Of a stretch of DNA of 6,710 nucleotides, positions 6,497-6,710 are shown piece after piece. The notes below the pieces were generated by a model. It did no database searches. It was not told the DNA's origin and was given only the letters and a program-made list of their open reading frames with translations. The position numbers and the translations under genes are program-made. How positions within the stretch are numbered: position 1 is the first letter of the stretch; each line of letters opens with the position of its first letter. Origin of the DNA: Chloroflexota bacterium (GTDB lineage Bacteria > Chloroflexota > Dehalococcoidia > SAR202 > UBA11138); NCBI GenBank assembly GCA_002710885.1, contig PAIW01000032.1, positions 7,420 to 14,129 on the forward strand, read 5' to 3'.

Positions 6497-6710
6497 GTGG
6501 AATATCGACAACTTGGCAACTCGGGTCTTCAGGTCTCTACCATAGGTCTGGGAACGAACAACTTTGGAGTGAGGCTGGACCCTTCCCAGACCGCGTTGAT
6601 TGTGAATCATGCGCTGGATGTCGGTATCAACATGATTGACACCGCCAACAGCTACGGGAAAGGGTTGTCGGAGGAATATATTGGCAAGGCGCTGAAAGGC
6701 AAGCGCGATC
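6497..6710 (+). CDS. Aldo/keto reductase, N-terminal part (runs off the right edge)
   Basis: The first 71 residues of an NAD(P)H-dependent TIM-barrel oxidoreductase. The opening MEYRQLGNSGLQVSTIGLGT is the usual first hairpin and strand of bacterial aldo/keto reductases. Residues 44-53 (INMIDTANSY) contain catalytic D48 and Y53, followed by GLSEEYIGKAL (56-66), the helix typical of the family. The catalytic Lys and His lie beyond the window. Family length is roughly 310-340 residues, so only about a fifth is seen. It starts with GTG, 18 nt behind comB on the same strand, so it likely belongs to the same transcript. The substrate cannot be told from this part. Confidence 0.9.
   Translation, partial: MEYRQLGNSGLQVSTIGLGTNNFGVRLDPSQTALIVNHALDVGINMIDTANSYGKGLSEEYIGKALKGKRD

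Overview
The window reads as ordinary bacterial chromosome: seven protein genes packed head to tail, no RNA genes, no mobile elements and no CRISPR. It contains IspH, the last enzyme of the non-mevalonate (MEP) isoprenoid pathway, and a glutamine-dependent NAD synthetase. Shine-Dalgarno sites are generally good, GTG starts occur, and base composition looks balanced to slightly GC-rich and even across the window. The mix of genes (stand-alone GlmS-like SIS protein, geranylgeranyl-reductase family flavoprotein, ComB-type phosphatase, aldo/keto reductase) feels like an environmental lineage such as Chloroflexota (Dehalococcoidia/SAR202-like). That placement is an impression and needs a similarity search.

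Layout: two divergent gene strings leave a spacer at about 3436-3550. On the minus strand, reading leftwards, come a class I/II PLP aminotransferase (3435-2272), a GlmS-like double SIS-domain protein without a glutaminase domain (2204-1113), and the N-terminal part of glutamine-dependent NAD+ synthetase (983 to the window edge), cut just before the synthetase P-loop. On the plus strand come ispH (3551-4453), a geranylgeranyl-reductase family FAD protein (4517-5746), a 2-phosphosulfolactate phosphatase (ComB) homologue (5789-6478) and the start of an aldo/keto reductase (6497 to the edge).

How the genes may work together: IspH makes IPP and DMAPP, and the flavoprotein next to it belongs to a family that saturates prenyl chains, so the first half of the plus-strand string has a clear isoprenoid theme. 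ComB and the aldo/keto reductase are close enough (42 and 18 nt gaps) to be co-transcribed, but their link to isoprenoids is not obvious. The minus-strand string has a loose nitrogen-transfer theme (transamination, a GlmS-like isomerase fold, glutamine amidohydrolysis for NAD), with wider gaps of 67 and 129 nt.

I found no clearly new system. The points most worth a second look are the glutaminase-less GlmS-like protein with its isomerase catalytic residues kept at matching spacing, the isoprenoid/ComB/aldo-keto reductase gene string, unusual residues in IspH and the flavoprotein, and two candidate RNA hairpins in intergenic spacers.
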